From positions 1,736,001 to 1,800,000 of the forward strand of contig OY294072.1 of the NCBI GenBank assembly GCA_958510875.1: a DNA stretch of 64,000 nucleotides. Reading direction: 5' to 3'. Below, piece by piece: positions 1 to 13,700 of this stretch. This stretch comes from Endomychus coccineus (lineage: Eukaryota > Arthropoda > Insecta > Coleoptera > Endomychidae). A program made the translations under genes and the position numbers. Numbering within the stretch: position 1 is the stretch's first letter; the number at the start of each line of letters is the position of its first letter. Below the pieces are notes generated by a model. It was given only the letters and a program-made list of their open reading frames with translations, had not been told where the DNA came from and made no database searches.

Positions 1-3000
1 TCCCGAGATGAACTCAACAATGTACGAGGTGAATGAATCGTGGATCTAGACGTTTACATTGGGTATACTAAAATCGTTATAAGAACAGCTAATGTCATAA
101 ATTATGGGTTGGGATGCTCAGATATATGTTTCAAATTTGAATCCGTGACTTAAATCGACTTTAGAATTCTCCTGGCTAAACGCGTACACTCATGGATCTG
201 AAGATGTCATATCTTCAGTTTTCGAGATTACCGCGACAATGTACGAAGCGAATAAATCGTCGATCTAGACGTTCACATTGAGTTCACTAAAATCGTTATA
301 AAAACAGCTAATGACATAGATTATGGGTCAGGATGCTCAGAAATATGTTTCAAATCTGAATCCGTTACTTAAGTCGATTTTAGAATTCACTTGGCTAAAC
401 GCGTACACTCCTGTATCTGAAGATGTCATATCTTCAGTTTTCGAGATAAACGCGACAATGCACGGAGCGAATGAATCGTCGATCTAGATGTTTTTATTGG
501 GTATACTGAAATCGTCATAAGAACAGCTATCGACATGAACTATGGGTCGGGATGTTCAAAAATTAGTTTTGAATTCAAATCCGGGACTAAGAACCATTTT
601 AGAATCCTCTTGGCTGAACGCGTACACTCCTGGATCTGAAGATGTCATACCTTCAGTTTTCGATATTAACGCAACGATGTACAAAGCGGACGAATCGTCG
701 ATACAGATGCTCACATTGGGAATACTCAAATCGTTGTTAGAACAGTCATCGACATGAACCATGGGTCGGGATATTCAGAAATATGTTTTGAATTTGAATC
801 CAGAGCGAAATACGATTTTAAAGTCCTCGTAGCTGTACGAGTACACCCCCGAATCTGAAGAAGTCACATCTTCAGTTTTCGAGATTAATGCGACAAGGTA
901 CGAAGCGAGTGTATCGTCGATCTAGACATTTACATTGGGTATACTACAATCGTTATTAGAACAGCTATCGAGATGAAATATGGGTCGGGATGTTCAGAAA
1001 TATATTTTGATTTTGAATCCGGGATTAAAAATGATTCTAGAATTCCCTTGACTAAACGCGTATACTCCTGGTTCTGGTGATGTCATATCTTCAGTTTTCG
1101 AGATGAACGAGACAATGTACGGATCGAACGAATCGTCGATCTAGACATTCACATTGGGGATACTCAAATCGTCATTGGAACAGCCATCGACATGACCTAT
1201 TGGTCGGGATATTAGGAAATATGTTTCAAATTTGGATCCGGGACTGATTATGATTCTAGAATCCACGTAGCTGTACGCATGCACTCCTTAATCTGAAGAT
1301 GACATATTTTCAGTTTTCGAGAGAAACGCGACAATGTACGAAGCGAACGAATCGTCGATCTAGACTTTCACATTGGGTAAGCAAAATTGTTATTAGAATA
1401 GCTATTGACATGGACTACAGGTCGGGATGTTCAGAAATATGTTTTAAATTTGAATCCGGAATTAAAAATGATTTCAGAATCCTCTTGGCTAAACGCGTAG
1501 ACTCCTGGATCTGGAGATGTCATAACTTCAGTTTCAAAGATAAACGCGACAATGTACGAAGCGAATGAATCGTCGATCTGGACGTTCACATTGGGTATAT
1601 TGAAATCGTTATAAGAACAGCTATTGACATGAACTATGGGTCGTTATGTTTAGAAAAATGTTTCAAATATGAATCCGGGACAAAAAAATGATTTCAGAAT
1701 TCTCTTGGGTGAACGCGTAGACTCCTGGATCTGAAGATGTCATATCTTCAGTTTTCGAGATAAATGCGACAATATACGAGGCGAATTAATCGACGATCTA
1801 GATGTTCACATTGGGTATACTAAAATTGTTATAAGAACAGCTATGGACATGAACTATTGGTCGGGATAATCAGAAATATGTTTTAAATTTGAATCCGAGA
1901 CTAAAACTAATTCTAAAATCTTTTTGGATGGACGCGTACACTCCTGAAACTGAAGATGTCATATCTTCGGTTTCCGAGATGAACTCGACAATGTACGAGG
2001 CGAATGAATCGTCGATTCATTTGGTATACTGAAATCGTTATAAGAATAGCTAATGACATAAACTATGGGTCGAGATGTTCAGAAGTATGTTTCAAATTTG
2101 AATCCGGGGTTTCAAATTGACTTCAGAATCCTCTTGGCTAAGCGCGTACACTTCTGAATCTGAAGATGTCATATCTCCAGTTTTCGTGATAAACGCGACA
2201 GAGTACGAAGCGAACGAGTCGCCGATCTAGATGTTTACATTGCGTATACTAAAATCGTTATTAGAACCGCCATCGACATGAACAAGAAGTCGTTATGTTC
2301 AGAAACATAGTTCAAATTTAAATCCGGAACTAAAAATGATTTTGAAATCTCCTTGGCTGAATGCATACACTCCTGAATCTGAAGATGTCATATCTTCAGT
2401 TTTCGAGATAAACGCGACAATGCACGGAGCGAATGAATCGTCGATCTAGATGTTTACATTGGGTATACTAAAATCGTCATGAGAACAGCTACCGACATGA
2501 ACTATGGGTCGGGATGTTCAAAAATTAGTTTCAAATTCGAATCCGGGACTAAGAGTTATTTTAGAATCCTCTTCGCTGAACGCATACACTCCTGGATCTG
2601 AAGATGACATATCTTCAGTTTTCGAGATTAACGCAACGACGTTCGGAGCTAGAGAATCGTCGATCTAGACATTTACATCGGTTAAACTAAAATCGTTATT
2701 AGAACAGCTATCGACATGAAATATGGGTCGGGATGTTCAGAAATATGTTTTAAATTTGAGTCCGGGATTAAAATGATTCTAGAATTCTCTTGGCCAAACG
2801 CGTACATTCCTGGATCTGAAGATGTCATATCTTCAGTTTTCGAGCTGAACGAGACAATGTACGAAGCGAACGAATCGTCGATCTGGACATTCACATTAAG
2901 TATACTTAAATCGTAGCGAACGAATCGTCGACCTAGACGTTCACATTGGGGATACTCAAATCGTCATTGGAACAGCTATCGACATGACCTATTGGTCGGG

Positions 3001-5081
3001 ATATTAGGATATATGTTTTAAATTTGAATCCGGGACTCATTATTATTCTAGAATCCTCGTAGCTGTACGCAGTTTTCGAGATAAACGCGACAATGTACGA
3101 AGCGAACGAATCGTCGATCTAGACATTCACATTGGGTATACAAAATCGTTATTAGAACAGCTATCGACATGAAACATAGGTCGGGATGTTCAGAAATATG
3201 TTTTGAATTTGAATCTGGGATTAAAAATGATTTTAGAATACTCTTGGCTAAAAGCGTACACTCCTGGATATGAAGATGTCATATCTTCAGTTTTTGAGTT
3301 AAACGAGACAATGTACGAAGCAAACGAATCGTCGATCTAGACATTCAAATTGAGTATACTGAAGTCGTAGCGAACGAATCGTCAAACTAGACGTTCACAT
3401 TGGGTATACTCAAATCGTCATCAGAACAGCCATCGACATGAACTATTTGTTGGGATATTCAGAAATATGTTTCTGACTTTGAATCCGGGACTAAATATGA
3501 TTTTAGAATCCTTGTAGCTGAACGCATACACTCCTGAATCTGGAGATGTCATATCTCCAGTTTTCGAGATAAACGCGACAATGTACGAAGCGAACGAATC
3601 GTCGATCTAGACATTTACATTGGGTATACAAAATTGTTATTAGAACAGCTATTGACATGAACTATGGGTCGAGATGTTCAGAAATATGTTTTAAATTTGA
3701 ATCGAAGACTAAAAATGATGTCGGAATCCTCTTGGCTAAACGAGTAAACTCCTGGATCTGAAGATGTCATATCTTCAGTTTTTGGAATAAACGCGACAAT
3801 CTACGGAGCGAATTTATCGTCGATCTAAGAGTTTACATTGAGTATACTAAAATCGTTATAAGAACAGTAATTGACATGGACTATGGGTCGAGATGTTCAG
3901 AAATATGTTTCAGATTTGAATCCGGGACTAAAAATGATTTTAAAATACTCCTGTCTACACGCGTACACTCCTGGATCTGAAGAAGTCATACCTTCAGTTT
4001 CCGAGATAAACGCGACAATGCACGGAGCGAATGAATCGTCGATCTAGATGTTTACATTGGGTATACTAAAATCGTCATGAGAACAGCTACCGACATGAAC
4101 TATGGGTCGGGATGTTCAAAAATTAGTTTTAAATTCGAATCCGGGACCACGAGTTATTTTAGAATCCTCTTTGCTGAACGCATACACTCCTGGATCTGAA
4201 GATGTCATATCTTCAGTTTCCGATATTAACGCAACGATGTACGAAGCGGACGAGTCGTCGATTCAGTGTTTACATTGGGTCTAGTCAAATTGTTATTAGA
4301 ACAGTCATCGACATGAACTGTGGGTCGGCATATTCAGAAATATTTTTCAAATTTGAATCCAGGACAAAATAGGATTTTAGAATCCTCGTAACTGAACGCG
4401 TACACTCCTGAATCTGAAGGAGTCATACCTTCAGTTCCCGAGATAAACGCAACAATGCACGAAGCGAATGAATCGTTGATCTAGACGTTTACATTGGGTA
4501 TACTCAAATCGTTATAAGAACAGCTATCGACATGAACTATGGTTCGGGATGTTCAGAAATATGTTTTGAATTCGAATCCGGGACTGAAAATGATTTTAGA
4601 ATCCTCTTGGCTGAACGCGTAGACTCCTGGACCTGAAGATGTCATATCTCGAGTTTTCGAGATAAACGCCACATTGTACGAAGCGAACGAGTCGTCAATC
4701 TGGACGTTTACATTGGGTATACTCAAATCGTTATTAGATCAGCTATCGGCATGAACTATTAGTCGGGATGTTCTGAAATATGTTTCAAATGTGAATCCGG
4801 GACTAAAAATGATTTCAAAATCCTCTTGACTGAACGCGTACACTCCTGGATCTGAAGATGTCATATCTTCAGTTTTCGAGATAAACGCGACAATTTACAA
4901 AGCGAACGAATCGTGGATCTAGACGTTTACATAGGGTATACTAAAATCGTTGTTAGAACAGCTATCGACATGAACTTTGAATCGGTATGTTCAGAAATAT
5001 GTTTTAAATTTGAGTCTGGGACTAAAAATGATTTTAGAATTCCCTTGGCTGAACGCGTACACTCCTGGATCTGAAGATGTC
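1..5081. repeat. Satellite array, ~219-bp monomer (block 1)
   Basis: Head-to-tail tandem repeat of about 23 monomers. The landmark GCGTACACTCCTGGATCTGA recurs about every 219 bp (for example near 181, 400 and 619). Each monomer contains a dyad with arms CTGAAGAT and ATCTTCAG around a GTCAT spacer, then an AACGCGACAATGTACGAAGC block. Monomers differ by scattered point changes, and some are shortened by internal deletion (junctions near 2911 and 3368). Short ORFs run through many monomers in all frames but drift with the mutations, so I read the array as non-coding. It ends where the BEL/Pao element inserted. Confidence 0.95.
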
Positions 5082-5346
5082 TGTTTCTATGTTCTGTTAT
5101 ATATATATTATATATTATTTTCATATGCATTCATAGAACATTATATTAATTTCAATCTAGTAGTTGTTATTAGTTGCTAGGAAAATTTGTTGACAATTAT
5201 ATACCTTCACTTTTTCATAATTTTATGTAATCATCGTTCATATCAAATTAAGAATAAATCATATAATCTCAAGTTTCAATTGATTATCTCAAAAGCGTTA
5301 ACAGAATAGTGATTCGATAAGCTTGAACACGAACAACATTCATACA
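5082..5346 (+). repeat. 5' LTR of BEL/Pao element
   Basis: A 265-bp repeat beginning TGTTTCTATG and ending ACATTCATACA, with TG...CA termini. It matches 10328-10581 apart from small indels (a longer TA run here) and substitutions. The satellite sequence ...GAAGATGTC directly precedes it. Confidence 0.9.
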
Positions 5347-5364
5347 TGGTCCTTCGGAGCGGGA
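5347..5364 (+). other. Putative primer-binding site of BEL/Pao element
   Basis: TGGTCCTTCGGAGCGGGA starts immediately after the 5' LTR, where LTR retrotransposons hold the tRNA primer-binding site. The TGG start is the complement of a tRNA 3' CCA end. The matching tRNA was not determined. Confidence 0.6.
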
Positions 5365-5528
5365 TTTGAGTGCTAATCAAATTTCAAGAAAATTGATTGA
5401 TAGTGGTCGCAATAACAATTCATTTCCATAAAGTAATCTTCAGGTGAATCTTTAATTATTTTCTTGTATATTCACAATTCATTCATTTCAATTGTCTGTA
5501 TTTGTGCTAGTGGTGTATACAATTCATC

Positions 5529-6653
5529 ATGCAAAATATCAATTCTGAAAAATCAATAACTAAACTTGTTCAAAGTCGTACAATTTTAAAATCAAGAATA
5601 AAGAAATTAAAATCTTTTGTCGATTCAGTTTCTTATTCGTTAATTGAATTAAAAGATCGAGTCATTTTGAACCATCTCTGGATCAGTATAATAAAACAGA
5701 ACTTGAAATTTATAATCGTGATTCTTCAAGAAGCGGATCTTTTTGAAACAAATTATTTTAAACTATCAAGTGAGATTAAATCTATTTTAATAGCTTAATC
5801 TTCTATCGAAAACAATGTCAGTAACAATCCAGTTATGCAAAGCAAAGCCATAAGGCTTCCTGAAGTTACTCTGCCACAGTTCAATGGTGGTTATGACAAT
5901 TGGTTATCTTTTCATGCAACTTTCAAGTCACTGATTCATGAGAATGAAGTTCAATTGAAAAATTTCATTATTCAAAATCAGCACTAAAGGGTGAAGCAAG
6001 CATGGTCCACTACTCTTTGGAAATTTCAAGCGCCAATTACGAGGCTGCTTGGAATCTTGTATTAAATAGATATGGAGAGAGCATTCATTGGTCAAAAACA
6101 CATGCAAGGTTGAAGTGATTTTCCAATAATTACTAAAGAGAATTATTCAGAATTGCGTCAAATGCTTGATGGTCTGGTTAAACATTCCGAAGCATTGCAA
6201 TTATTGGATCAAAACAATTGAGATACATTAGTTATTTTCTCAATTTCTCGTAAATTAGACGCATCCACAATGCGATCTTGGAATGAAAATTCATCTCAAT
6301 TCATTAACCCAAAATAAGAGCATTTCTTTGATTTTTTGTCAGATAATTGCAAACTATTGAATAAAAGCCACAGTGAAAGGCAAACTTCAAATAAAAGAAA
6401 TGTTTTTAATTCACATAAAAAATCACTTTCTCTTGTATCTATAAATGAAGTAAATCATTGTCCCATTTGTAGACAATCACATTTAATCTATTACTGCGAT
6501 ACATTTCTAAAATTAAATGTTGAAGAAAGGATTAAGTCCACCAAATCAAAGGGCTTGGGTTTAAATCGCATTCGTGCAAATCATACAATAAGCAATAGCA
6601 GATACAGCAAATGCAAAAATGTAATAAACAGCACAATTCTTTGTTACACATAG
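5529..6653 (+). pseudogene. BEL/Pao gag region (DUF1759-like, zinc knuckle), broken
   Basis: The region opens at ATG 5529 with an 89-codon helical segment that ends in a stop at 5796-5798. The same frame resumes with LPQFNGGYDNWLSFHATFK, a sequence typical of the BEL/Pao Gag DUF1759 region. Further frame slips occur near 5970 and 6110. A later frame (6336-6653) has a CPICRQSHLIYYC knuckle-like cluster followed by LNVEERI, as in BEL Gag-Pol linkers. The family role is particle assembly and RNA binding. At least three disruptions make this copy non-functional. Confidence 0.8.
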
Positions 6654-6928
6654 AATCGGTTTCAGATCATCAGCCATCTCAATTACCTGTTGGAACTACG
6701 GTTCCTATTAGCAATCATAATGAGAATCCTTTTGCATATACTGCAGCACTATTATCGACTGCTATAGTTCATGTCCGTGATAAGAGTGGACAATTTCAGA
6801 ATTGTCGTGTCCTGCTAGATTCTGGTTCACAAACTAACTTCATTACTGAAGATTGTGTAAAGCGTTTTGGTTTATTCTATAAGAATGTAAATATACCAAT
6901 AACAGGCATGAATAAATCTAGATGTTAG
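6611..6928 (+). pseudogene. BEL/Pao aspartic protease fragment
   Basis: A 105-codon open frame contains VLLDSGSQTNFIT, the D-S/T-G active-site loop of retroelement aspartic proteases, followed by a FGL element. It overlaps the end of the zinc-knuckle frame in another frame, as expected of a decayed polyprotein. The frame stops at 6926-6928, upstream of the RT region. Confidence 0.75.
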
Positions 6929-6944
6929 CGCAATTGTTAACATA

Positions 6945-8430
6945 TTGATCCAGCCGAAATTCAATAAATATCAAAACAATATTAATTGTTTGATTTTGCA
7001 AAGTATTACACAAAACTTACCTACTATAACTATTGATAAAAGTTTGTTCCAAATCCCTAAAAATTTAACTCTAGCAGATCCAGAATTTTACAAATCTGGC
7101 GGTATAGACATTTTGATAGGGGTTGAATTATTCTATGATCTTTCATGTGTTGGTCAAATAAAGTTCAACAAAACACAACCTTGTCTACAAAAAACACATT
7201 TCGGTTGGGTAGTGTCTGGAAATATATCAACTAAATATTCATATACAGCTATTACAGCATGTAATGCAACTTTTCACAATATAAACAATAACATCTCGAA
7301 ATTTTGGGATTTGGAACACATCACTGAGCATTCGATTCTAACAAAGGAAGAGAGTGATTGTGAAAGTCATTTCATGAAAATTTTTAGACGTAATTCTAGA
7401 GGGAGATTAACGGTTTCATTAACAATTAAGGATAATGTTTCTTTGGGCGATTCAAAACAGGTGGCTATACAGCGTTTACATTCATTGGAGAAAAAGCTCA
7501 ATAAGGATTCTTGCACAAAATCAGAATATTCCAGATTTCTGAAGGAATATGAGGCCCTGGGTCACATGTTTCGGGTCACACATAATAATTCATCGGAACC
7601 AAATGTTTGTTTTTATTTACCACATCACTTTGTGATAAAGGAAACGAGCACAACAAGAAAACTCAGAGTAGTTTTCGATGGTTCACAAAATCTGATAATG
7701 AGAAATCGTAACCTTTTTTCAATATTAATTAGATTTCGAACTCATGGAATAGGTCTCATAAGCGACGTGGAAAAAATGTATTAGGACTTTTACGTTAACG
7801 ATCTTGTGACAGGCGTTAACTCGTTGAGGGAAGCATTAGGATTGCATGAACAGTTATCAAAGATATTGATTGGCGGCGGGTTTCCACTCAGAAGGTGAGC
7901 CTCTATTCCAGCCGAGGGAACAGATTATCTACATGGTGAGGCTCACCGCAATTTTGATTTTGATGAAAATTCGACGTGTAAGACACTCGGAATCAATTGG
8001 TCAACGACTACTGCTGAGTTCTTTCATTTATATCAACATACTATCAAAAAGAAAACTACTAAAAGAACATTGTCAGCAATTGCTCAAATATTTGACCTAT
8101 TGAGATTGTTTGGACCTGTGATAATAATTGCCAGAATTATCATGCAAAGGTTATGGTATTCAAATTTAGATTGGGATGAAACGATTCAGATTGACCTACA
8201 CACCAAATGGCAAAGATATCAATCATATTTGAAATTAATAAATGATGTACGCAAACCAAGGTATATTCGTTATTACAGTATTATAGAAATTCATGGTTTC
8301 TGTGATGCTAGAGAAAAGGCATATGGAGCATGCATCTATATGCGTTGTTTTGATGGTACTGACAATTACACATCTAACGTAATTTGTGCAAAATCTAGAG
8401 TAGCTCCGATGAAGGCTATTACCTAGGCTG
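6945..8430 (+). pseudogene. BEL/Pao reverse transcriptase and RNase H remnant
   Basis: The 279-codon frame 6945-7784 holds the RT N-terminal part: FYLPHHFVIKE..TTRKLRVVFDGS is the conserved BEL fingers/palm start, and SDVEKMY is the first palm aspartate motif. After a TAG at 7782-7784 the frame jumps directly to FYVNDLVTG, the equivalent of the YVDD box with one Asp replaced by Asn. The normal ~80-100 residues between these motifs are missing, so the RT has an internal deletion as well as an active-site change. An RNase H-like piece, with GFCDAREKAYGACIY, follows at 8070-8426. Confidence 0.8.
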
Positions 8431-10320
8431 GAGCTTTGTGGATCATCATTGTTATCTGAACTTATGAATAAAACAATGAGCATTTTGAATGTCCATCCAA
8501 CAAACGTATTTCCTTCTAGTGATTCGACAATATGTTTAGCATGGATAAAATCCAACAGCAAATCATGGAAAACATTCGTTTCAAATCGAATAGGTGAAAT
8601 TCAGCAGATAACTGAAACAAATAATTGGTATCATGTTTCATCTGAGGATAATCCAGCTGACATATTGTCTAGAGGTATATCTACCAGGGATTTTCTAAAT
8701 TCATCTTTATGGTGGGAAGGTCCTGCCTGGTTTTCAAAAGATGTTTCATATTGGCCAGTGCAACCGCAAGTAATTTCAAACTCAGAACTTCCCGAATATA
8801 AGGCCATATCCTTTCTAGCTACATCGTTAGAACTAGAATGGGATATATTTGGTAAATTTCCTATTTTTACAATGCTCATCAGAGTATCAGCGTACTGTAT
8901 GCGATTTGTTTCAAATTCAAAAAATATTTCCAAACAAACTGGACATTTGACAAAATTAGAACTGGACACAGCCAATTTCAGTTTAATAAAATACATTCAG
9001 GATAGAATTTTCAAATCAGAATATCATAAATTAGCATTAGGCTACCCTATAAATTCGAGGAGTTTAATTTTACCTTCAAATCCATTTTTGGATTCAATCG
9101 GAATTATAAAAGAAGGGGGAAGGCTACGAAATGTCACAATCCCTTATTCTCAAAAACATCCATGATTATTACCTTCAAATCATATATTCAGTGATTTGCT
9201 AATAAAACATGAGCATATCAAAAATCCACATTCAGGAGGGAGAGTACGTTATCATCTATAAGATCAAAATATTGGATAATAAATGGAAAGAATGCAGTCA
9301 AAAAGTGATCAGAAAGTGCATAAAATGTTTTCGAGCAAGACCTTAATTGCTTCAACCTTTAATGGCTGATTTGCCTTCACATTGAGTTCAACAAATTCGA
9401 CCATTCATTAATTCTGGTGTTGACTTCGGGGGTCATTTGTATATCAAACAAGGATTTAGAAAATCTAAGCAATTAGTTGAAATATATTCTGCGGTATTTG
9501 TATGATTTGCTACTAAGGCTATGCATATTGAATTAGTTGCAGATTTAACTGCAGAATCATTCTCAGCTAGTTTCCAAAGGTTCATGGTTCGAAGAGGTAA
9601 GATAGCGAACATATATTCAGATAATGCAACTAATTTTACAGGGGGGTTAAGAGAATTGTTGGAACTCTGAAAACATTCAAATGATAATACATTGACTTCT
9701 TCGTTATCTGAAGATGGAATCAATTGACATTTCATTCCCCCTAGATCACATCATTCTGGAGGATTGTGGAAGGCAGCAATTGAATCAGTGAAAAAACATT
9801 CAAATAGACTGGGTACTTCAAAATTTGAACCTCACATTGATTGAATTGTATGCATTGTTGGTACAGATAAAAGCAATATTGAATTCTCATCCTTTATCTG
9901 CCCTTTCATCTGATTCTTATGATCAAAATTATTTAACTCCTGCTCATTTCATAATCGGAGATTCACTTACAACTCATTCTGAACCTGATATCACTCATTT
10001 AAAAATAAATACATTATCATTTTTGGTGCCGTTGGCACAAGGAATATTTGAATAATTTACAACAACGCAGTGAATAGAGAGTTACATCTGGATATCATGT
10101 AGAAATAGGACAGTTAGTTATTGTTAAAGAAGATAATGTCTCTCCAATGGAATGGATTTTAGGTCGTGTTCAAGAAGTTCATCCTGGAATTGATGGTGTT
10201 GTTTGGGCGGTTACAATTATGACGAAATTTGGAGCTATTAGGCGGGTAATTGTTAAAATTGCAATTCTGCCTTCAGAGAGTCATAATTATAAATATGTTA
10301 GAGAGCTAGAGCTTTCAAGG
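8431..10320 (+). pseudogene. BEL/Pao RNase H end and integrase remnant
   Basis: The frame 8449-9165 (238 codons) continues the RNase H-integrase linker typical of BEL elements (DNPADILSRG, then WWEGPAWF). Beyond 9165 several frame breaks interrupt the integrase core: VDFGG appears near 9421, HIELV near 9525, SDNATNF near 9620 and LNSHPL near 9885, the last within an open frame 9825-10055. A C-terminal open segment lies at 10147-10371. The order matches BEL integrase; the breaks show it is inactive. Confidence 0.8.
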
Positions 10321-10327
10321 CGCGGTA

Positions 10328-10581
10328 TGTTTCTATGTTCTTTTATATATTATTTTCATATGCATTCATAGAACATTATATCAATTTTAATCTAGTAGTT
10401 GTTATTAGTTGCTAGGAAAATTTGTTGACAATTATATAACTTCACTTTTTCATATTTTTATGTAATCATCGTTCATATCAAATTTGGATTAAATCATATA
10501 ATCTCAAGTCTCAATTAAATATTCCAAAAGCGCTTACAGAATAGTGTTTTGACAATCGTGAACACGAACAACATTCACACA
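10328..10581 (+). repeat. 3' LTR of BEL/Pao element
   Basis: A copy of the 5' LTR that begins TGTTTCTATG and ends ACATTCACACA, slightly shorter because of a contracted TA run. The purine-rich AGAGCTAGAGCTTTCAAGG just upstream may be the polypurine tract. The target duplication ATGTC follows directly and the satellite dyad resumes with ATATCTTCAG. Confidence 0.9.
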
Positions 10582-10586
10582 ATGTC

Positions 10587-10726
10587 ATATCTTCAGTTTT
10601 CGAGATAAACGCGACAATGTACGAAGTCGATCTAGACGTTCACATTGAGTATACTAAAATCGTTATTGGAACACCTATTGACATGAACTATGGGTCGGCA
10701 TATTCAGAAATGTGTTTTATATTCGA
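10587..10726. repeat. Satellite fragment between BEL/Pao and DDE transposon
   Basis: Part of one satellite monomer, resuming at the dyad right arm after the BEL target duplication. It runs to ...GTTTTATATTCGA, where the inverted-repeat transposon starts. Confidence 0.85.
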
Positions 10727-13700
10727 AGAGCTAAGTGGAAGAAAGAGGTATGTTACGAAAAGTTTATTTTGAGATATTAGCTTTAGAAGTTTCAAACTGC
10801 CTACTTTTACTATAGCACCAGAATTTCAATTTTGCAGATATATTCCTATTGCTATAAGTATGAAGTTTTATATAATAAATGGTTGGTTTTTTCACTTTAG
10901 CATTTTGACTAAAAATTAAGAACTTACTGTACATACCTCCTTCTTCCAATAATTTCAGTGTCATTGAATATATTTTTAGGTTATTGAAGAAGGTGGTATG
11001 TACATCAAAACACAACAAAATGACTTAAAACATGTATTTAATCAGTAACATAACACGTTCAAATTAGATTGTATAGTTAGGGATAGGCATCTCAAATATT
11101 CTGATACCACCACTTATACTGATCTGGAATAAAAATCAGTTGGTCTCTCAAGTTTTCAACTTTAGGTTGCTTCAGTGAACCTGTCTTTCCTAATAATCTC
11201 GGGATTGAAATTTGAGAGCTGAGACATGGGGTATTGCTCAGTTAGTGATAGATATTTACCTTCTGAAAGGTTGTGTATCATCAAATGTCGTTTTGAATGA
11301 GAATGAGCCATACTCTTCCACACATATCCACTTCAGAGAATCTCTGAAATTAATTTTATTCTTATTGACATCTTTCTTCCTGTTATACAGTTTCAAATTC
11401 TGTACAAGAGTTTCGGTTCCCTTGAAATGTTTCCCCATGTCAATTACTTTGTTTTTTCTACTCGTCTTGACAATAATCTCCCTTTACTCTTCGTGAGAAT
11501 AGATATTTTGGAGTTTTCTCTAATTTTTTTCTATATGCTCAAAATCTCTATCCGAATCTAGGTATGTGTGCCCTACTCTAGGAAATTTATGATCAATTCT
11601 TTTGGATATACCTTTAACAATCAAGTATTGATACAGACATATCCAGAGAAAATTTTTGTTTTGGCCAGCACATGAGTCTGACCAGATGATGAGGTGGTCT
11701 TTGGTTTTTACGGATTCTTCTAATTCTTATATCGTGAGAAGACAGCTGAGTATTTCAGAACTTCGTCTTTCTGCCTGATCTTCAGTCCATGAAGTCATAA
11801 CACATCTGCCTCAAATAAAATGCTTTAGATGTGCTCAATTTAGGTAACAGCATTCTTGGTTGTAGGTCCATTGTCAGATCAGCTAAATTATCAGAATTAT
11901 GGACTTTTTTTCTGTCAGCTTTTAGGACTCATACGCTTCTTGATAATTTTGAACGCGTTCTGCATTGGCTTCCCCAGCGTCACAAGTGCTACAAGCGTCA
12001 CTCTTTGAATGACCAAATGACAAGTTGAATTCGGAGACAAAAACAATACGGTAAGTACATTCTTTGACATAAAAAGTGTCAGCAACATTATCAAGTGCAC
12101 ATTCTCCGAGATAGAGTTTGTGAATTTTTGAAATAGACAACAGGGGAAAGAGATACAATTTTCATAGATGTTTTTAGAACGTCAATAGTGTGACTCCTCT
12201 GCTGGAAACAACGCGATATGTTGCCTGACTTATTCTACGACTTGAACATCGATCTTATGAGGTTTGTTTTTGTGTTGACCTCTTTTATCTAAATTAGGCG
12301 TAGGTAGCCCACCCTCAATGGATTGTTGAAGCAAGACAATTTTTTTTCCCAATACAAAGCAAACTGGCAAAAGCATTCTTGTACACCAAAATTTGTTTTC
12401 CGTCAACGGTTACGACCTATTTAAATGTTGCTGATTTATGTTTCACGGCCCCCTTCCTCATTCGTTTGACAGGACTTATTTTAGTCGAACCAAACAGTAA
12501 TGCATTTTTTGCATTTATATCTAGCTTGCAAAACTGAGAAAATATCGCTTTACGATTAGCAGCAGTAAACTTCTCATTGCATTTCGAACGGCATTTTTGT
12601 GGACACAAATTTTCTTCAACAGATTTTGCCGCAATGCGTTTACTTTGTAATTGGTGTACGCCTATCCTTTTTGCCTTGCATTAGCACCTTTTTGTCTACG
12701 CCACTCATCAGGATTTCGTTTCCGTTCTCTTGAGTGTTTTTGTTTTTGTGCAAAGATTTTTTTTTTCTACATGTTTCATTACTAGGGCCAATCAAATCGC
12801 TTAAACTCTCAACATTTATAGTAACATCATCGTTATTCGGTGATAGTTCAAGCTCTGCTCTCACCTGTCCGTAGGTGCTATTCCCTTCAGTAGGTCTAGA
12901 CTCACATGGGTCTCCATACTCTCGATCTTCATCACTTGGGCCCCAGCTGCAGCACTTATCCCAGATACAACACTGCCAAATAGACTCGCATCAGTTTGTG
13001 GATAAGGTTGAAGTGGTTGGAGTTCCGTGGAAGTTTCTGGGTCAGAATCACTGAGGTCGTCGGTGTCGGGTTTGTAATCATCACTCGAATTGTCACCAAA
13101 CAAGCTAATATTAGAGTCGATCTCAAATGCGTACACTGAAAATCGATAATGAAGGTAAAATGGTGGAGAACAATTAAGTTCATTTAAATATTGATGGTAG
13201 GCCCGTATCGATCTTCCAAACAATCGATCAATCACCGAAATCTAGATCTATATATTGTTATTAACTTTACCTAGGTTCCTACATAAAACTTAATGTTACA
13301 TCGTGATGGACCTAGTTTTTTATTGTTTCACAACATTCAACCTAGAATTGAGAAGAAATCCGAATATCATGAAAACTAATATATTGTGCTAATGTGCAAT
13401 GAAAGAGTGATGACAACAGTTCGAAGTTTTAGGTTAGAATCTTCGAAAGTATAATATTTAAATCGCTTACCGTCGTTTTTACATTCATTCTTTTTTTCCT
13501 CAATTGAACCCCTTCTCAATCTCTCTTCTTCAGCTCTTAAAGCTAAGTTTACCAATCTCTTTCCTCTTGATTCCATCATAAATGAGTGATTCAGGTACAT
13601 GAACTTCCTATTCGGTGCAGACGTGTTAAACAGATGTCTGTTGGAAGAAAGTGGTATGTCTCATATTCATTTTCCTCCTGGATGAAAGAAGGTGGTATGT

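Larger units (their letters stand above)
5082..10581 (+). mobile_element. BEL/Pao LTR retrotransposon, degenerate, full length
   Basis: A 5.5-kb LTR element inserted in the satellite. It is bounded by two similar direct repeats that begin TGTTTCTATG and end in CA, and flanked by the 5-bp target duplication ATGTC (5077-5081 and 10582-10586). The internal order is Gag with a DUF1759-like segment, zinc knuckle, aspartic protease, reverse transcriptase, RNase H and integrase, which is the BEL/Pao arrangement. Many stops and frameshifts and a large deletion inside the RT show it is dead. LTR divergence (small indels and several substitutions over ~260 bp) suggests an insertion that is not recent. 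Confidence 0.92.

Noticed and set aside
542..757. Many 60-75-codon ORFs in the satellite with MYEANESSIWTFTLGILKSL-like text
   Set aside because: They follow one frame of the 219-bp monomer and are broken at random in neighbouring monomers. I see no sign of protein-level constraint.
11212..11496. 94-codon + strand ORF in the DDE transposon
   Set aside because: It is opposite to the transposase-like remnants and low in complexity; probably chance in AT-rich DNA.
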